Position numbers and translations under genes: made by a program
Part shown: in pieces, positions 42,773 through 50,734 of the stretch
Layout of the letters: every line of letters starts with the position of its first letter
How positions within the stretch are numbered: the first letter of the stretch is position 1
DNA from: Methylobacterium sp. J-070
GTDB taxonomy: Bacteria > Pseudomonadota > Alphaproteobacteria > Rhizobiales > Beijerinckiaceae
DNA length: 64,000 nucleotides
Assembly (NCBI RefSeq): GCF_022829385.1
Contig: NZ_JAKSXX010000235.1
Coordinates: 124,001-188,000, forward strand
Direction of reading: 5' to 3'
The notes under the pieces: model-generated
Databases searched by the model: none
The model's input: only the letters and a program-made list of their open reading frames with translations
Told to the model about the DNA's origin: nothing

Positions 42773-43642
42773 ATGGAGTCCGGTCGGCGAATCGAGGGCG
42801 CGCTGGATCGCGCCGTGGCCTACGCGGAGGCGCCGGGCGCACCGCCGCTCCTGGCCGAAGCCCTTCGCTACGCGGTCTTCCCCGGAGGACATCGGATCCG
42901 CCCGCGCCTGTGCCTCTCCGTGGCCAGAGCCTGCGGCGACGATGATCCCGCGGGCGCCCAGGCCGCCGCGGCGGCGATCGAACTCCTCCACTGCGCGTCC
43001 CTGGTCCACGACGATCTGCCGTGCTTCGACGACGCGCCGACGCGTCGCCAGAAGCCCTCGGTCCATGTCGCCTTCGGCGAACCGATCGCCGTGCTGACCG
43101 GCGACGCGCTCATCGTGCTGGCCTTCGAGACCCTGGCCCGGGCCTGCGGGCCGCATCCGGGACGTCTGGTCCGCCTCGTCGGCCTGCTCGGGCGCGCCGC
43201 GGGCTCGCCGTCCGGCATTGCAGCCGGGCAAGCCTGGGAATCGGAGGCGCATATCAGCCTGAGCGACTACCAGCAGGCCAAGACCGGGGCGCTGTTCGCC
43301 GCCGCCACGGTGGCGGGCGCCGCGGCCGCCGGGGCCGAGCCGGAGCCCTGGCGCAGGCTGGGCGAGTGTCTCGGCGAGGCCTACCAGGTGGCCGACGACC
43401 TGCGGGACGTGGCCTGCCGCCAGGAAGAGATCGGCAAGCCCGCCGGGCGCGACGCCACCCTGGGCCGCCCCAACGCCGCCGCGCTGCTCGGCATGGGCGG
43501 CGCGATGGAGCGCCTGTCGCGGCTCACCCGGGAGGCGGTGGCGGCGATCCCGGACTGCCCCGGCGCGGCCGAACTCACCGCCGAGATCGAGGCGCAGGCG
43601 CGGCTGTTCCTGCCCGCGAGCCTGCGCGCGGTGATGGCCTGA
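42773..43642 (+). CDS. crtE: geranylgeranyl diphosphate synthase
   Basis: Prenyltransferase of 289 residues making GGPP for carotenoids and for the bacteriochlorophyll tail. The first Asp-rich motif is HDDLPCFDD (D80, D81, D86, D87), the second is YQVADDLRDV, and GGHRIRPRLCL binds diphosphate. The ATG at 42773 has a GGGGGCAG site. An in-frame ATG at 42728 lies inside the operator with no ribosome-binding site and was rejected. It heads the long plus-strand run crtEF-bchCXYZ-pufQBALMC. Confidence 0.92.
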   Translation: MESGRRIEGALDRAVAYAEAPGAPPLLAEALRYAVFPGGHRIRPRLCLSVARACGDDDPAGAQAAAAAIELLHCASLVHDDLPCFDDAPTRRQKPSVHVAFGEPIAVLTGDALIVLAFETLARACGPHPGRLVRLVGLLGRAAGSPSGIAAGQAWESEAHISLSDYQQAKTGALFAAATVAGAAAAGAEPEPWRRLGECLGEAYQVADDLRDVACRQEEIGKPAGRDATLGRPNAAALLGMGGAMERLSRLTREAVAAIPDCPGAAELTAEIEAQARLFLPASLRAVMA

Positions 43643-43671
43643 GCGCCGGCTCGCTTCCCGGGACCGGCACG

Positions 43672-44793
43672 GTGCCGCCGGTCCCGTCCGCCTGGGCGGA
43701 CCGGTGGCTCGCATGGCGCAACCGCCTCGTCGCGAGCCCCCGCTTCCAGCGCTGGGCGGCGGGTTTCCCGCTGACCCGCGGGATCGCCCGGCGCAACACC
43801 CGGGCGCTGTTCGATCTCTGCGCGGGCTTCGTCTACGCGCAGGTGCTCGCCGCCTGCATCCGGCTGGATCTGTTCGCCATCCTGGCCGAGGGCCCGGCGA
43901 CGGTCGCCGCGCTGGCGCGGCGTCTCGAACTGCCTCCGGAGAACGCCCGGCGCCTGCTCCGGGCGGCCGAGTCGCTCGGGTTGCTGCGCGGCCTGTCGGG
44001 CGACCGCTTCGGGCTGGCCGATCTCGGCGCCGCCCTGGTCGGCAATCCCGGCATCGCCGCGATGGTGGAGCACCACGCGCTGCTCTACGCCGATCTGGCC
44101 GATCCCGTATCGCTCCTGCGCGGCAACGTTCAGCCGACCCGGCTCTCGACCTACTGGCCCTACGCCGCCGGCCAGACGGGCGACGCGCAGTCCGTCGCGC
44201 CCTACGGCGGCCTGATGGGCGCCTCGCAGGCGCTCATCGCCGAAGACGTGCTCGACGTCTGCGATCTCGCGCGGGTCCGGCACCTGATGGACGTGGGCGG
44301 TGGCGAGGGGGCCTTTCTCGAGGCCGTCGCCCGACGGCATGCCGGCCCGCGCCTGACCCTGTTCGACCTTCCGCCGGTCGCCGAGCGCGCCGCCGACCGC
44401 CTCGCGCGCGTCGGTCTCGAAGGCCGGATCAGCTGTCGCGGCGGGGATTTCCACAACGGACTGCCCACCGGCGCCGACGCGATCTCCCTCGTCCGCATCG
44501 TCCACGATCACGACGACGGGCCGGCCCTCGCCATGCTGAAGGCCGCCCACGCCGCGCTGCCGCCGGGCGGCCTCCTGCTCCTCGCGGAGCCGATGGCAGG
44601 CACCCCGGGCGCCGCGCCGGTCGGCGACGCGTATTTCGGTTTCTACCTGCTGGCGATGGGCTCCGGCCGCCCGCGTCGCGCGGAAGAACTCCACGCCATG
44701 CTTCGGGCCGCGGGGTTTGCCTCGTCGCGGGAACTTCCGACCCGCCGCCCGCTGCTCACCCGTGTGATCCGGGCCAAAAAACAAGCGCCATAA
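43672..44793 (+). CDS. crtF: hydroxyneurosporene / demethylspheroidene O-methyltransferase
   Basis: SAM-dependent methyltransferase of 373 residues that methylates the 1-hydroxyl introduced by CrtC. It has an N-terminal dimerisation/winged-helix part (LFAILAEGPATVAALARRLELPPENARRLLRAAESLGLL), the SAM motif LMDVGGGEGAFLEA near 203-216, then FDLPPVAERA and SLVRIVHDHDDG. The Methyltransf_2 family fits well. The GTG start is the most plausible; the ribosome-binding site is weak and coupling to crtE is likely, as only 29 nt separate them. Confidence 0.9.
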   Translation: MPPVPSAWADRWLAWRNRLVASPRFQRWAAGFPLTRGIARRNTRALFDLCAGFVYAQVLAACIRLDLFAILAEGPATVAALARRLELPPENARRLLRAAESLGLLRGLSGDRFGLADLGAALVGNPGIAAMVEHHALLYADLADPVSLLRGNVQPTRLSTYWPYAAGQTGDAQSVAPYGGLMGASQALIAEDVLDVCDLARVRHLMDVGGGEGAFLEAVARRHAGPRLTLFDLPPVAERAADRLARVGLEGRISCRGGDFHNGLPTGADAISLVRIVHDHDDGPALAMLKAAHAALPPGGLLLLAEPMAGTPGAAPVGDAYFGFYLLAMGSGRPRRAEELHAMLRAAGFASSRELPTRRPLLTRVIRAKKQAP

Positions 44794-44799
44794 TGTAAG

Positions 44800-44837
44800 T
44801 GTCACTTGACGCTGACGTGTGTCTATCTAGGATGACA
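44800..44837 (+). promoter_or_regulatory. bchC promoter with tandem PpsR/CrtJ-type operators
   Basis: Two sites lie end to end: TGTCACTTGACGCTGACG (44800-44817, last base off consensus) and TGTCTATCTAGGATGACA (44820-44837, full TGT-N12-ACA). TTGACG (44806-44811) and TAGGAT (44828-44833), 16 nt apart, form a candidate promoter within them. Tandem CrtJ/PpsR sites at bchC are established in Rhodobacter. The block starts 7 nt after the crtF stop. Confidence 0.72.
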
Positions 44838-44891
44838 CTTAACGGCTCCCCCATCCGAGAGTCGCCAAGCACAGGGCGGAATTTCCCAGCT

Positions 44892-45830
44892 ATGGACGCT
44901 CTCGCCGTCATCCTCGGAGGCCCGGAGCAGCTGGCGGTCCAGCGACTGCCGCTGACGCCGGCGGCCGATACCGACGCGGTCGTGGCGGTGTCCTGGAGCG
45001 GGATCAGCACGGGGACCGAGCGTCTGCTGTGGTCGGGCCGCATGCCGCCGTTTCCCGGCATGGGATACCCGCTGGTCCCGGGCTACGAGTCCGTCGGGAC
45101 CGTCGTCGAGGCCGATGCCGGCGGCTCGGTTCGGGTCGGCCAGACGGTGTACGTGCCGGGTGCCCGCTGCTTCGGTGCCGTCAAAGGGCTGTTCGGCGGC
45201 GCCGCCTCCCATCTGGTCGCACCTGCGGCACGCCTTGTTCCAGTGGATCCCGCCCTCGGCGCCGACGCCTGCCTGCTCGCCCTCGCGGCGACCGCGCATC
45301 GCGCCCTCGGCGGCCTAAAGCCGGGGGCGACCCCGCTCATCGTCGGGCACGGCGTGCTCGGGCGGCTGCTCGCCCGCCTGACCCTGGCGGCCGGTGCAGA
45401 ACCGACCGTCTGGGAGACGGACCCGGTCCGCGCCGCGGGCGACCATGCCTATCCGGTCCTGTCACCGGGGACCGATCCGCGCCGGGATTACGCGGTGATC
45501 ACCGACGTGAGCGGCCATGCCGCCGGACTCGATGATCTGATCGCCCGGCTGGCACCCGGCGGCGAGATCGTCCTCGCGGGATTCTACGAGGCGCCCCTCA
45601 GCTTCGCCTTCCCGCCCGCCTTCATGCGCGAGGCCCGGATCCGGATCTCCGCGGAGTTCCGGGCCGAGGACACGGCGGCGGTCACCCGGCTGATCGACAG
45701 CGGCCGGCTCTCCCTCGACGGGCTGATCACGCATCGCGTCCCGGCGACGCAGGCACAGGACGCCTACCGGACCGCGTTCGCGGATCCGGCCTGCCTGAAG
45801 ATGATCCTCGACTGGAGGGACGCCGCGTGA
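44892..45830 (+). CDS. bchC: bacteriochlorophyllide a dehydrogenase (3-hydroxyethyl)
   Basis: Oxidises the 3-hydroxyethyl group to acetyl in the late bacteriochlorophyll a pathway. The 312-residue protein is a zinc-less medium-chain dehydrogenase with LVPGYESVGTVVEADAGG, GVLGRLLARLTLAAGA as the nucleotide site and ITDVSGHAAGLDDLIARLAPGGEIVLAGFYE. The start was set at MDALAVILGG; frame upstream overlaps the operators. Its stop overlaps the bchX start (GTGA). It lies directly behind the tandem PpsR-type sites. Confidence 0.93.
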   Translation: MDALAVILGGPEQLAVQRLPLTPAADTDAVVAVSWSGISTGTERLLWSGRMPPFPGMGYPLVPGYESVGTVVEADAGGSVRVGQTVYVPGARCFGAVKGLFGGAASHLVAPAARLVPVDPALGADACLLALAATAHRALGGLKPGATPLIVGHGVLGRLLARLTLAAGAEPTVWETDPVRAAGDHAYPVLSPGTDPRRDYAVITDVSGHAAGLDDLIARLAPGGEIVLAGFYEAPLSFAFPPAFMREARIRISAEFRAEDTAAVTRLIDSGRLSLDGLITHRVPATQAQDAYRTAFADPACLKMILDWRDAA

Positions 45831-46831
45831 ACGTTCAGCTCAACAAGGCCGCCCTCAGCCAGGCCACCCAGCTCCGCGCCGAAGCGGCGATCGAGCCGGA
45901 CGCGGTGCCGACCGCACCGGTGAAGAAGGAGACGCAGATCATCGCGATCTACGGCAAGGGCGGCATCGGCAAGTCGTTCACCCTGGCCAATCTCAGCTAC
46001 ATGATGGCCCAGCAGGGCAAGAAGGTCCTGCTGATCGGCTGCGACCCGAAGAGCGACACGACCTCGCTGCTATTCGGCGGCAAGGCCTGCCCGACGATCA
46101 TCGAGACCTCGACCCGGAAGAAGCTCGCCGGCGAGGCGGTGGCGATCGGCGACGTCTGCTTCAAGCGCGACGGCGTCTACGCCATGGAGCTCGGCGGTCC
46201 AGAGGTCGGGCGCGGCTGCGGCGGCCGCGGCATCATCCACGGCTTCGAGCTTTTGGAGAAGCTGGGCTTCCACAACTGGGGCTTCGACTTCGTCCTGCTC
46301 GACTTCCTGGGCGACGTGGTCTGCGGCGGCTTCGGCCTGCCGATCGCCCGGGACATGTGCCAGAAGGTCATCGTCGTCGGCTCGAACGACCTGCAATCGC
46401 TCTACGTCGCCAACAACGTCTGCTCGGCGGTGGAGTATTTCCGCAAGCTCGGCGGCAATGTCGGCGTCGGCGGCCTGGTGATCAACAAGGACGACGGCAC
46501 CGGCGAGGCCCAGGCCTTCGCGGAGGCCGCCGGCATCCCGGTCCTGGCCTCGATCCCGGCGGACGACGACATCCGGCGCAAGAGCGCGAATTACGAGATC
46601 ATCGGCCGGCCGGAGGGCCGCTGGGGCTCGCTGTTCTCGGACCTCGCCGCCAACGTCGCCGAGGCCGCGCCGCACCGGCCGACCCCGCTGACCCAGGACG
46701 GCCTCCTCGGCCTGTTCTCCAGCGAGACGACGGGCCGCGACGTGGTGCTGGTCCCGGCGACCCACGAGGACATGTGCGGCGTCGCCCACGTGTCCAAGCC
46801 GTCCCTCGAAGTCGTGTACGACGAGGTCTGA
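45827..46831 (+). CDS. bchX: chlorophyllide a reductase iron protein, subunit X
   Basis: ATP-dependent reductase component of chlorophyllide a oxidoreductase, a nitrogenase-like complex. The 334-residue protein has the P-loop YGKGGIGKS, the switch region CDPKSDTTSLLFGG, and the [4Fe-4S] cysteines expected near VGRGCGGRGI and DVVCGGFGLP. The N-terminal 35 residues are a BchX-specific extension absent in NifH and BchL. It starts with GTG overlapping the bchC stop and is followed 5 nt later by bchY. Confidence 0.96.
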   Translation: MNVQLNKAALSQATQLRAEAAIEPDAVPTAPVKKETQIIAIYGKGGIGKSFTLANLSYMMAQQGKKVLLIGCDPKSDTTSLLFGGKACPTIIETSTRKKLAGEAVAIGDVCFKRDGVYAMELGGPEVGRGCGGRGIIHGFELLEKLGFHNWGFDFVLLDFLGDVVCGGFGLPIARDMCQKVIVVGSNDLQSLYVANNVCSAVEYFRKLGGNVGVGGLVINKDDGTGEAQAFAEAAGIPVLASIPADDDIRRKSANYEIIGRPEGRWGSLFSDLAANVAEAAPHRPTPLTQDGLLGLFSSETTGRDVVLVPATHEDMCGVAHVSKPSLEVVYDEV

Positions 46832-46836
46832 CGCGC

Positions 46837-48366
46837 ATGGCCGTCTCCCTCGACATCGCCGATCTGCGGGCCCGCAAGGCGCCGGCCAATGTCGATCTCG
46901 CCGCCGCGCAGGGCGACGGGCTCGGCTGCCACGCCGGCAAGGACGCCATGGTGGCGGCCGCCGAGGCCGCCGGGATGTCGGAGACGCTGGCGCAGCTGCG
47001 CAGCGATTATCCGCAGGGCCCGCACGACCAGCCGCAGAGCATGTGCCCGGCCTTCGGCTCGCTCCGGGTCGGCCTGCGCATGCGCCGGACCGCCACGATC
47101 CTCTCCGGCTCCGCCTGCTGCGTCTACGGCCTGACCTTCACGTCCCATTTCTACGGCGCCCGGCGCAGCGTCGGCTACGTCCCGTTCAATTCGGAGACGC
47201 TGGTCACCGGCAAGCTGTTCGAGGACATCCGCGAAGCGGTCCACGCCATCGCGAAGCCGGCGGATTACGATGCCGTCGTGGTCATCAACCTCTGCGTGCC
47301 GACGGCCTCGGGCGTCCCGCTTCGGCTGCTGCCGAAGGAGATCGACGGCGTCCGGGTGATCGGCATCGACGTCCCGGGCTTCGGGGTCCCGACCCATGCC
47401 GAGGCCAAGGACGTGCTGGCCGGCGCCATGCTCAAGGTCGCCCGCGCGGAGGCCGAGCAGGGCCCGGTGGCCGCCCCCCGCGGCGGCCGGTCGGAGCGCC
47501 CGAGTGTGGCGCTGCTCGGCGAGGTCTTCCCCGCCGACCCTGTGGTGATCGGATCGCTCCTCGAGCCCCTCGGCCTGTCGGCCGGACCGGTGGTGCCGAC
47601 CCGCGAGTGGCGGGAACTCTACGCGGCCCTCGATTGCGCCGCGGTGGCGGCGATCCACCCGTTCTACACGGCCTCGATCCGCGAGTTCGAGGCCGCCGGC
47701 CGGCCGATCGTCGGTTCGGCCCCGGTGGGCGTCGACGGTACCGCCGACTGGCTCGACCGGATCGGCGAGGCCTGCGCCGTGCCCCGCGCCACCGTCGAGG
47801 CCGCCAAGAACCGCCTGCTCCCCGGCATCCGCGGCGCGCTCGCCGCCAAGCCGATCAAGGGCCGGATCACGCTGTCGGGCTACGAGGGCTCGGAGTTGCT
47901 GGTGGCGCGCCTGCTGGTCGAGAGCGGCGCCGAGGTCCCGTATGTCGGCACCGCCTGCCCGCGCACGCCCTGGTCGGAGGCCGACCGCGACTGGCTGGAG
48001 GCGCGCGGCACAGAGGTCCACTACCGCGCCTCCCTGGAGGACGACCTCTACGCCCTCGAGTCGCTCAAGCCCGACCTCGCCATCGGCACGACCCCGGTGG
48101 TGCAGCGGGCCAAGGAGCGCGGCACCCCGGCGCTGTACTTCACCAACCTGATCTCGGCGCGCCCGCTGATGGGCGCGGCCGGGGCCGGCTCCCTCGCCAC
48201 GGTGATCAACGCCGCGCTCGGCAACAAGCCGCGCTTCGATGCCATGCGCGACTTCTTCGAGGGCGTCGGCACCGGCTACGCCGCCGGCGTGTGGCAGGAG
48301 GTGCCGCAGCGGCGGCAGGGCCCGAAGATCGAAGGCCCGAAGAAGCCGATCGGGGAGATGGCGTGA
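46837..48366 (+). CDS. bchY: chlorophyllide a reductase subunit Y
   Basis: NifD-like catalytic subunit of 509 residues. Cluster-ligand cysteines occur in GLGCHAGKD, QSMCPAFGSLR and SGSACCVYGLTF. PVGVDGTADWL and GTTPVVQRAKERGTPALYFTNL follow. With BchZ it binds chlorophyllide a and reduces the C7-C8 bond using electrons from BchX. Length and order in the operon are standard. The stop overlaps the bchZ start. Confidence 0.95.
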   Translation: MAVSLDIADLRARKAPANVDLAAAQGDGLGCHAGKDAMVAAAEAAGMSETLAQLRSDYPQGPHDQPQSMCPAFGSLRVGLRMRRTATILSGSACCVYGLTFTSHFYGARRSVGYVPFNSETLVTGKLFEDIREAVHAIAKPADYDAVVVINLCVPTASGVPLRLLPKEIDGVRVIGIDVPGFGVPTHAEAKDVLAGAMLKVARAEAEQGPVAAPRGGRSERPSVALLGEVFPADPVVIGSLLEPLGLSAGPVVPTREWRELYAALDCAAVAAIHPFYTASIREFEAAGRPIVGSAPVGVDGTADWLDRIGEACAVPRATVEAAKNRLLPGIRGALAAKPIKGRITLSGYEGSELLVARLLVESGAEVPYVGTACPRTPWSEADRDWLEARGTEVHYRASLEDDLYALESLKPDLAIGTTPVVQRAKERGTPALYFTNLISARPLMGAAGAGSLATVINAALGNKPRFDAMRDFFEGVGTGYAAGVWQEVPQRRQGPKIEGPKKPIGEMA

Positions 48367-49832
48367 TGCTGATCCTCGATCATGACAGGGCCGGCGGATA
48401 CTGGGGCGCGGTCTACGTCTTCGCGGCGATCAAGGGCCTGCAGGTCGTCATCGACGGTCCGGTGGGCTGCGAGAACCTGCCGGTGACCTCGGTGCTGCAC
48501 TACACCGACGCGCTGCCGCCGCACGAGCTTCCGATCGTCGTCACGGGCCTCGCCGAGGAGGAACTCGGCCGGCACGGCACCGAGGGCGCGATGAAGCGCG
48601 CCCACGCCACCCTCGATCCGGGCCTGCCGAGCGTCGTGGTCACCGGCTCGATCGCCGAGATGATCGGCGGCGGCGTGACCCCCGAGGGCACCGGGCTCCA
48701 GCGCTTCCTGCCCCGCACCATCGACGAGGACCAGTGGCAGGCGGCCGACCGGGCCATGCGCTGGCTCTGGCAGGAATACGGGGCCAGGAAGTTCGCCAAG
48801 AAGGGCATCCCGGCCCGGCCCGAGAAGAAGCCCGGCGACAAGCCGCGGGTGAACCTCATCGGACCGGCCTACGGCACCTTCAACATGCCCTCCGACCTCG
48901 CGGAGATCCGGCGGCTGGTCGAGGGCATCGGCGCCGAGGTGAACCTGACCTTCCCGCTGGGCTCGCACCTCGCGGACGTGCCCAAGCTCGTCAACGCCGA
49001 CGCCAACGTCTGCCTCTACCGCGAGTTCGGCCGCCTGCTCTGCGAGGATCTGGAGCGTCCCTACCTCCAGGCGCCGATCGGCATCCTGTCCACCACCAAG
49101 TTCCTGCGCTCCCTCGGGGCGATCCTCGGCCTCGATCCGGAGCCGTTCATCGAGCGGGAGCGCCACACCACGATCAAGCCGGTCTGGGACCTGTGGCGGT
49201 CGGTGACGCAGGACTTCTTCGGCACGGCGAGCTTCGGCATCGTCGCCACCGAGACCTACGCCCGGGGCGTGCGTCATTTCCTCGAGGACGAGATGGGCCT
49301 GCCCTGCCATTTCGCCTTCGGCCGCACGGCGGGTCAGAAGCCCGACAACGACGCCGTGCGGGCGGCGATCGCCGCCACGCCGCCGCTGGTGCTGTTCGGC
49401 TCGTTCAACGAGCGGATGTACCTTGCCGAGTGCGGGGCGCGGGCGACCTACGTCCCGGCCTCGTTCCCCGGCGCGATCATCCGGCGGCACACCGGAACGC
49501 CGTTCATGGGCTACGCCGGGGCGACCTACCTGGTCCAGGAAGTCTGCAACGCGCTGTTCGACACGCTCTTCCACATTCTGCCGCTCGCCCGCGACATGGA
49601 CAAGGTCGAGGCGACCCCGGCCCGGCGCCACGCGGAGCTGCCCTGGGACGAGGCCGCCCGGCAGGCGCTGGACGCCCTGGTCGAGGCCCAGCCGGTGCTC
49701 GCCCGCATCTCGGCCGCCAAGCGCCTGCGCGACGCCGCCGAGCGCGCCGCCCGCACCACCGACGCCCACGCCGTCGCGGCCGGCCATGTGGAGCGCGCCC
49801 GCGCCGATTTTGCCGGGGGGATCCCGGCATGA
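48366..49832 (+). CDS. bchZ: chlorophyllide a reductase subunit Z
   Basis: NifK-like partner of BchY, 488 residues. It starts MLILDHDRAGGYWGAVYVF and has the cluster cysteine in DGPVGCENLPVTSVLHYTDALPPHE, then VVTGSIAEMIGGGVTPEG and the C-terminal THRAELPWDEAAR-like segment (RRHAELPWDEAARQAL) typical of BchZ. A GTG one codon earlier would give a GTGA overlap with the bchY stop; the ATG is adopted here. Its own TGA overlaps an ATG that is in frame with pufQ. Confidence 0.95.
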   Translation: MLILDHDRAGGYWGAVYVFAAIKGLQVVIDGPVGCENLPVTSVLHYTDALPPHELPIVVTGLAEEELGRHGTEGAMKRAHATLDPGLPSVVVTGSIAEMIGGGVTPEGTGLQRFLPRTIDEDQWQAADRAMRWLWQEYGARKFAKKGIPARPEKKPGDKPRVNLIGPAYGTFNMPSDLAEIRRLVEGIGAEVNLTFPLGSHLADVPKLVNADANVCLYREFGRLLCEDLERPYLQAPIGILSTTKFLRSLGAILGLDPEPFIERERHTTIKPVWDLWRSVTQDFFGTASFGIVATETYARGVRHFLEDEMGLPCHFAFGRTAGQKPDNDAVRAAIAATPPLVLFGSFNERMYLAECGARATYVPASFPGAIIRRHTGTPFMGYAGATYLVQEVCNALFDTLFHILPLARDMDKVEATPARRHAELPWDEAARQALDALVEAQPVLARISAAKRLRDAAERAARTTDAHAVAAGHVERARADFAGGIPA

Positions 49833-49867
49833 CCCCGATTTCCCTGTCCCCCAAAGGAGACCTGACG

Positions 49868-50089
49868 ATGCGAACGATGGTCCCGAACGCCCGCCTTCAC
49901 CAGGAAGAGCTCCAGTTCCGGCTGATCCTCGCGGCGACCTACCCGTTCTTCCTCGCTGCCGCGGCGCTCGGACGGGTCCGGCCCGCCCGGGACGGGTCGC
50001 GGCCCGGCCTCACGCAGGCGCGCCGGTCGGTCTTCGGCGAGGCCCGCGCCATGGCGGTGCAGGCCATCCCCTTCGCCTTCATGGGCTGA
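49868..50089 (+). CDS. pufQ: PufQ-like small membrane protein
   Basis: Product of 73 residues with one hydrophobic span (about 16-34, FRLILAATYPFFLAAAALG) preceded by HQEEL and followed by a basic stretch. Position between bchZ and pufB, size and layout match PufQ, which is implicated in delivering bacteriochlorophyll intermediates. The ATG at 49868 has an excellent AAAGGAG site. An in-frame ATG at 49829, overlapping the bchZ stop, would add 13 residues but lacks such a site. Sequence similarity to PufQ is modest. Confidence 0.75.
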   Translation: MRTMVPNARLHQEELQFRLILAATYPFFLAAAALGRVRPARDGSRPGLTQARRSVFGEARAMAVQAIPFAFMG

Positions 50090-50213
50090 ACGCCCTGATC
50101 GAGATGCTTCCGTCCGGTGACGCGGGGGAAGTCGGGCCGTGATCGTCCAAGGCATCACGGCTGAACCCGTCGCGCTTCGCGAGGAGCGCGGCCAACACAC
50201 GGAGGTCTGAACG

Positions 50214-50450
50214 ATGGCGAGTGGACCCGTCACTACAGAAAGACCGAGCAGCCTGTCCGGGCTGACGGAACCGGAGGCCAAGGAGTTCCACGCGATCTTC
50301 CTGACGAGCTTCCTCATCTTCACGGCGATTGCCGTGGTCGCCCACATCCTCGTCTGGTTGTGGCGCCCGTGGCTTCCCGGACCGCAGGGCTACGCCTCTC
50401 TCGAAGGCGTCACCGATGCGGCCCGCGCCCTCGTCACGATGATCGGCTGA
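50214..50450 (+). CDS. pufB: light-harvesting 1 beta polypeptide
   Basis: LH1 beta chain of 78 residues. The bacteriochlorophyll ligand is H44 in VVAHILVWLWRPWLPG, with the conserved EAKEFHAIFL (H26) on the cytoplasmic side. One membrane helix spans about 28-50. The start follows GGAGG. The C-terminal tail of about 20 residues after GPQGY is longer than in Rhodobacter. It is followed after 10 nt by pufA. A 124-nt gap separates it from pufQ. Confidence 0.95.
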   Translation: MASGPVTTERPSSLSGLTEPEAKEFHAIFLTSFLIFTAIAVVAHILVWLWRPWLPGPQGYASLEGVTDAARALVTMIG

Positions 50451-50460
50451 GGAGGATCGG

Positions 50461-50652
50461 ATGCATAAGGTTTGGCTTCTCTTCGATCCGCGGCGCACGC
50501 TGGTGGCTCTGTTCACCTTCCTCTTCATCCTGGCGCTGCTGATCCACTTCATCCTGCTCTCGACCGACCGGTTCAACTGGCTGGACGGCCCGAGAAACAA
50601 CAAGGCCGCCGAGAACTCGATCACGCTCGCGCTGCCGCAGATGCCGGCCTGA
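50461..50652 (+). CDS. pufA: light-harvesting 1 alpha polypeptide
   Basis: LH1 alpha chain of 63 residues. MHKVWLLFDPRR is the classic alpha N-terminus, and H29 in LLIHFILLSTDRFNWLDG ligates bacteriochlorophyll, with the downstream W40 in the expected place. The ATG follows GAGGAGG. The gene is followed by the hairpin at 50664-50689 and then pufL. Confidence 0.96.
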   Translation: MHKVWLLFDPRRTLVALFTFLFILALLIHFILLSTDRFNWLDGPRNNKAAENSITLALPQMPA

Positions 50653-50663
50653 CCGCCGGTCCG

Positions 50664-50689
50664 GACCGCGGCGCGCGAGGGCCGCGGTC
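50664..50689 (+). promoter_or_regulatory. pufA-pufL intercistronic RNA hairpin
   Basis: Perfect 9-bp stem GACCGCGGC / GCCGCGGTC with an 8-nt loop, 11 nt after the pufA stop. A hairpin here is known in Rhodobacter to stabilise the pufBA segment of the mRNA and so raise LH1 over reaction-centre output. It is more likely an RNA-stability element than a terminator, as pufLMC follow. Confidence 0.65.
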
Positions 50690-50734
50690 ACCCCATCCCA
50701 TTCCCTTCTCCGGCCTGACTGAGGAGCAGCCGCC

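Noticed and set aside
45301..45460. possible zinc-binding alcohol dehydrogenase reading of bchC
   Set aside because: The catalytic zinc ligands of classical alcohol dehydrogenases are absent and the sequence and context are those of BchC.
49829..49867. pufQ start at the ATG overlapping the bchZ stop
   Set aside because: In frame, but the AAAGGAG site just before 49868 clearly favours the later ATG.
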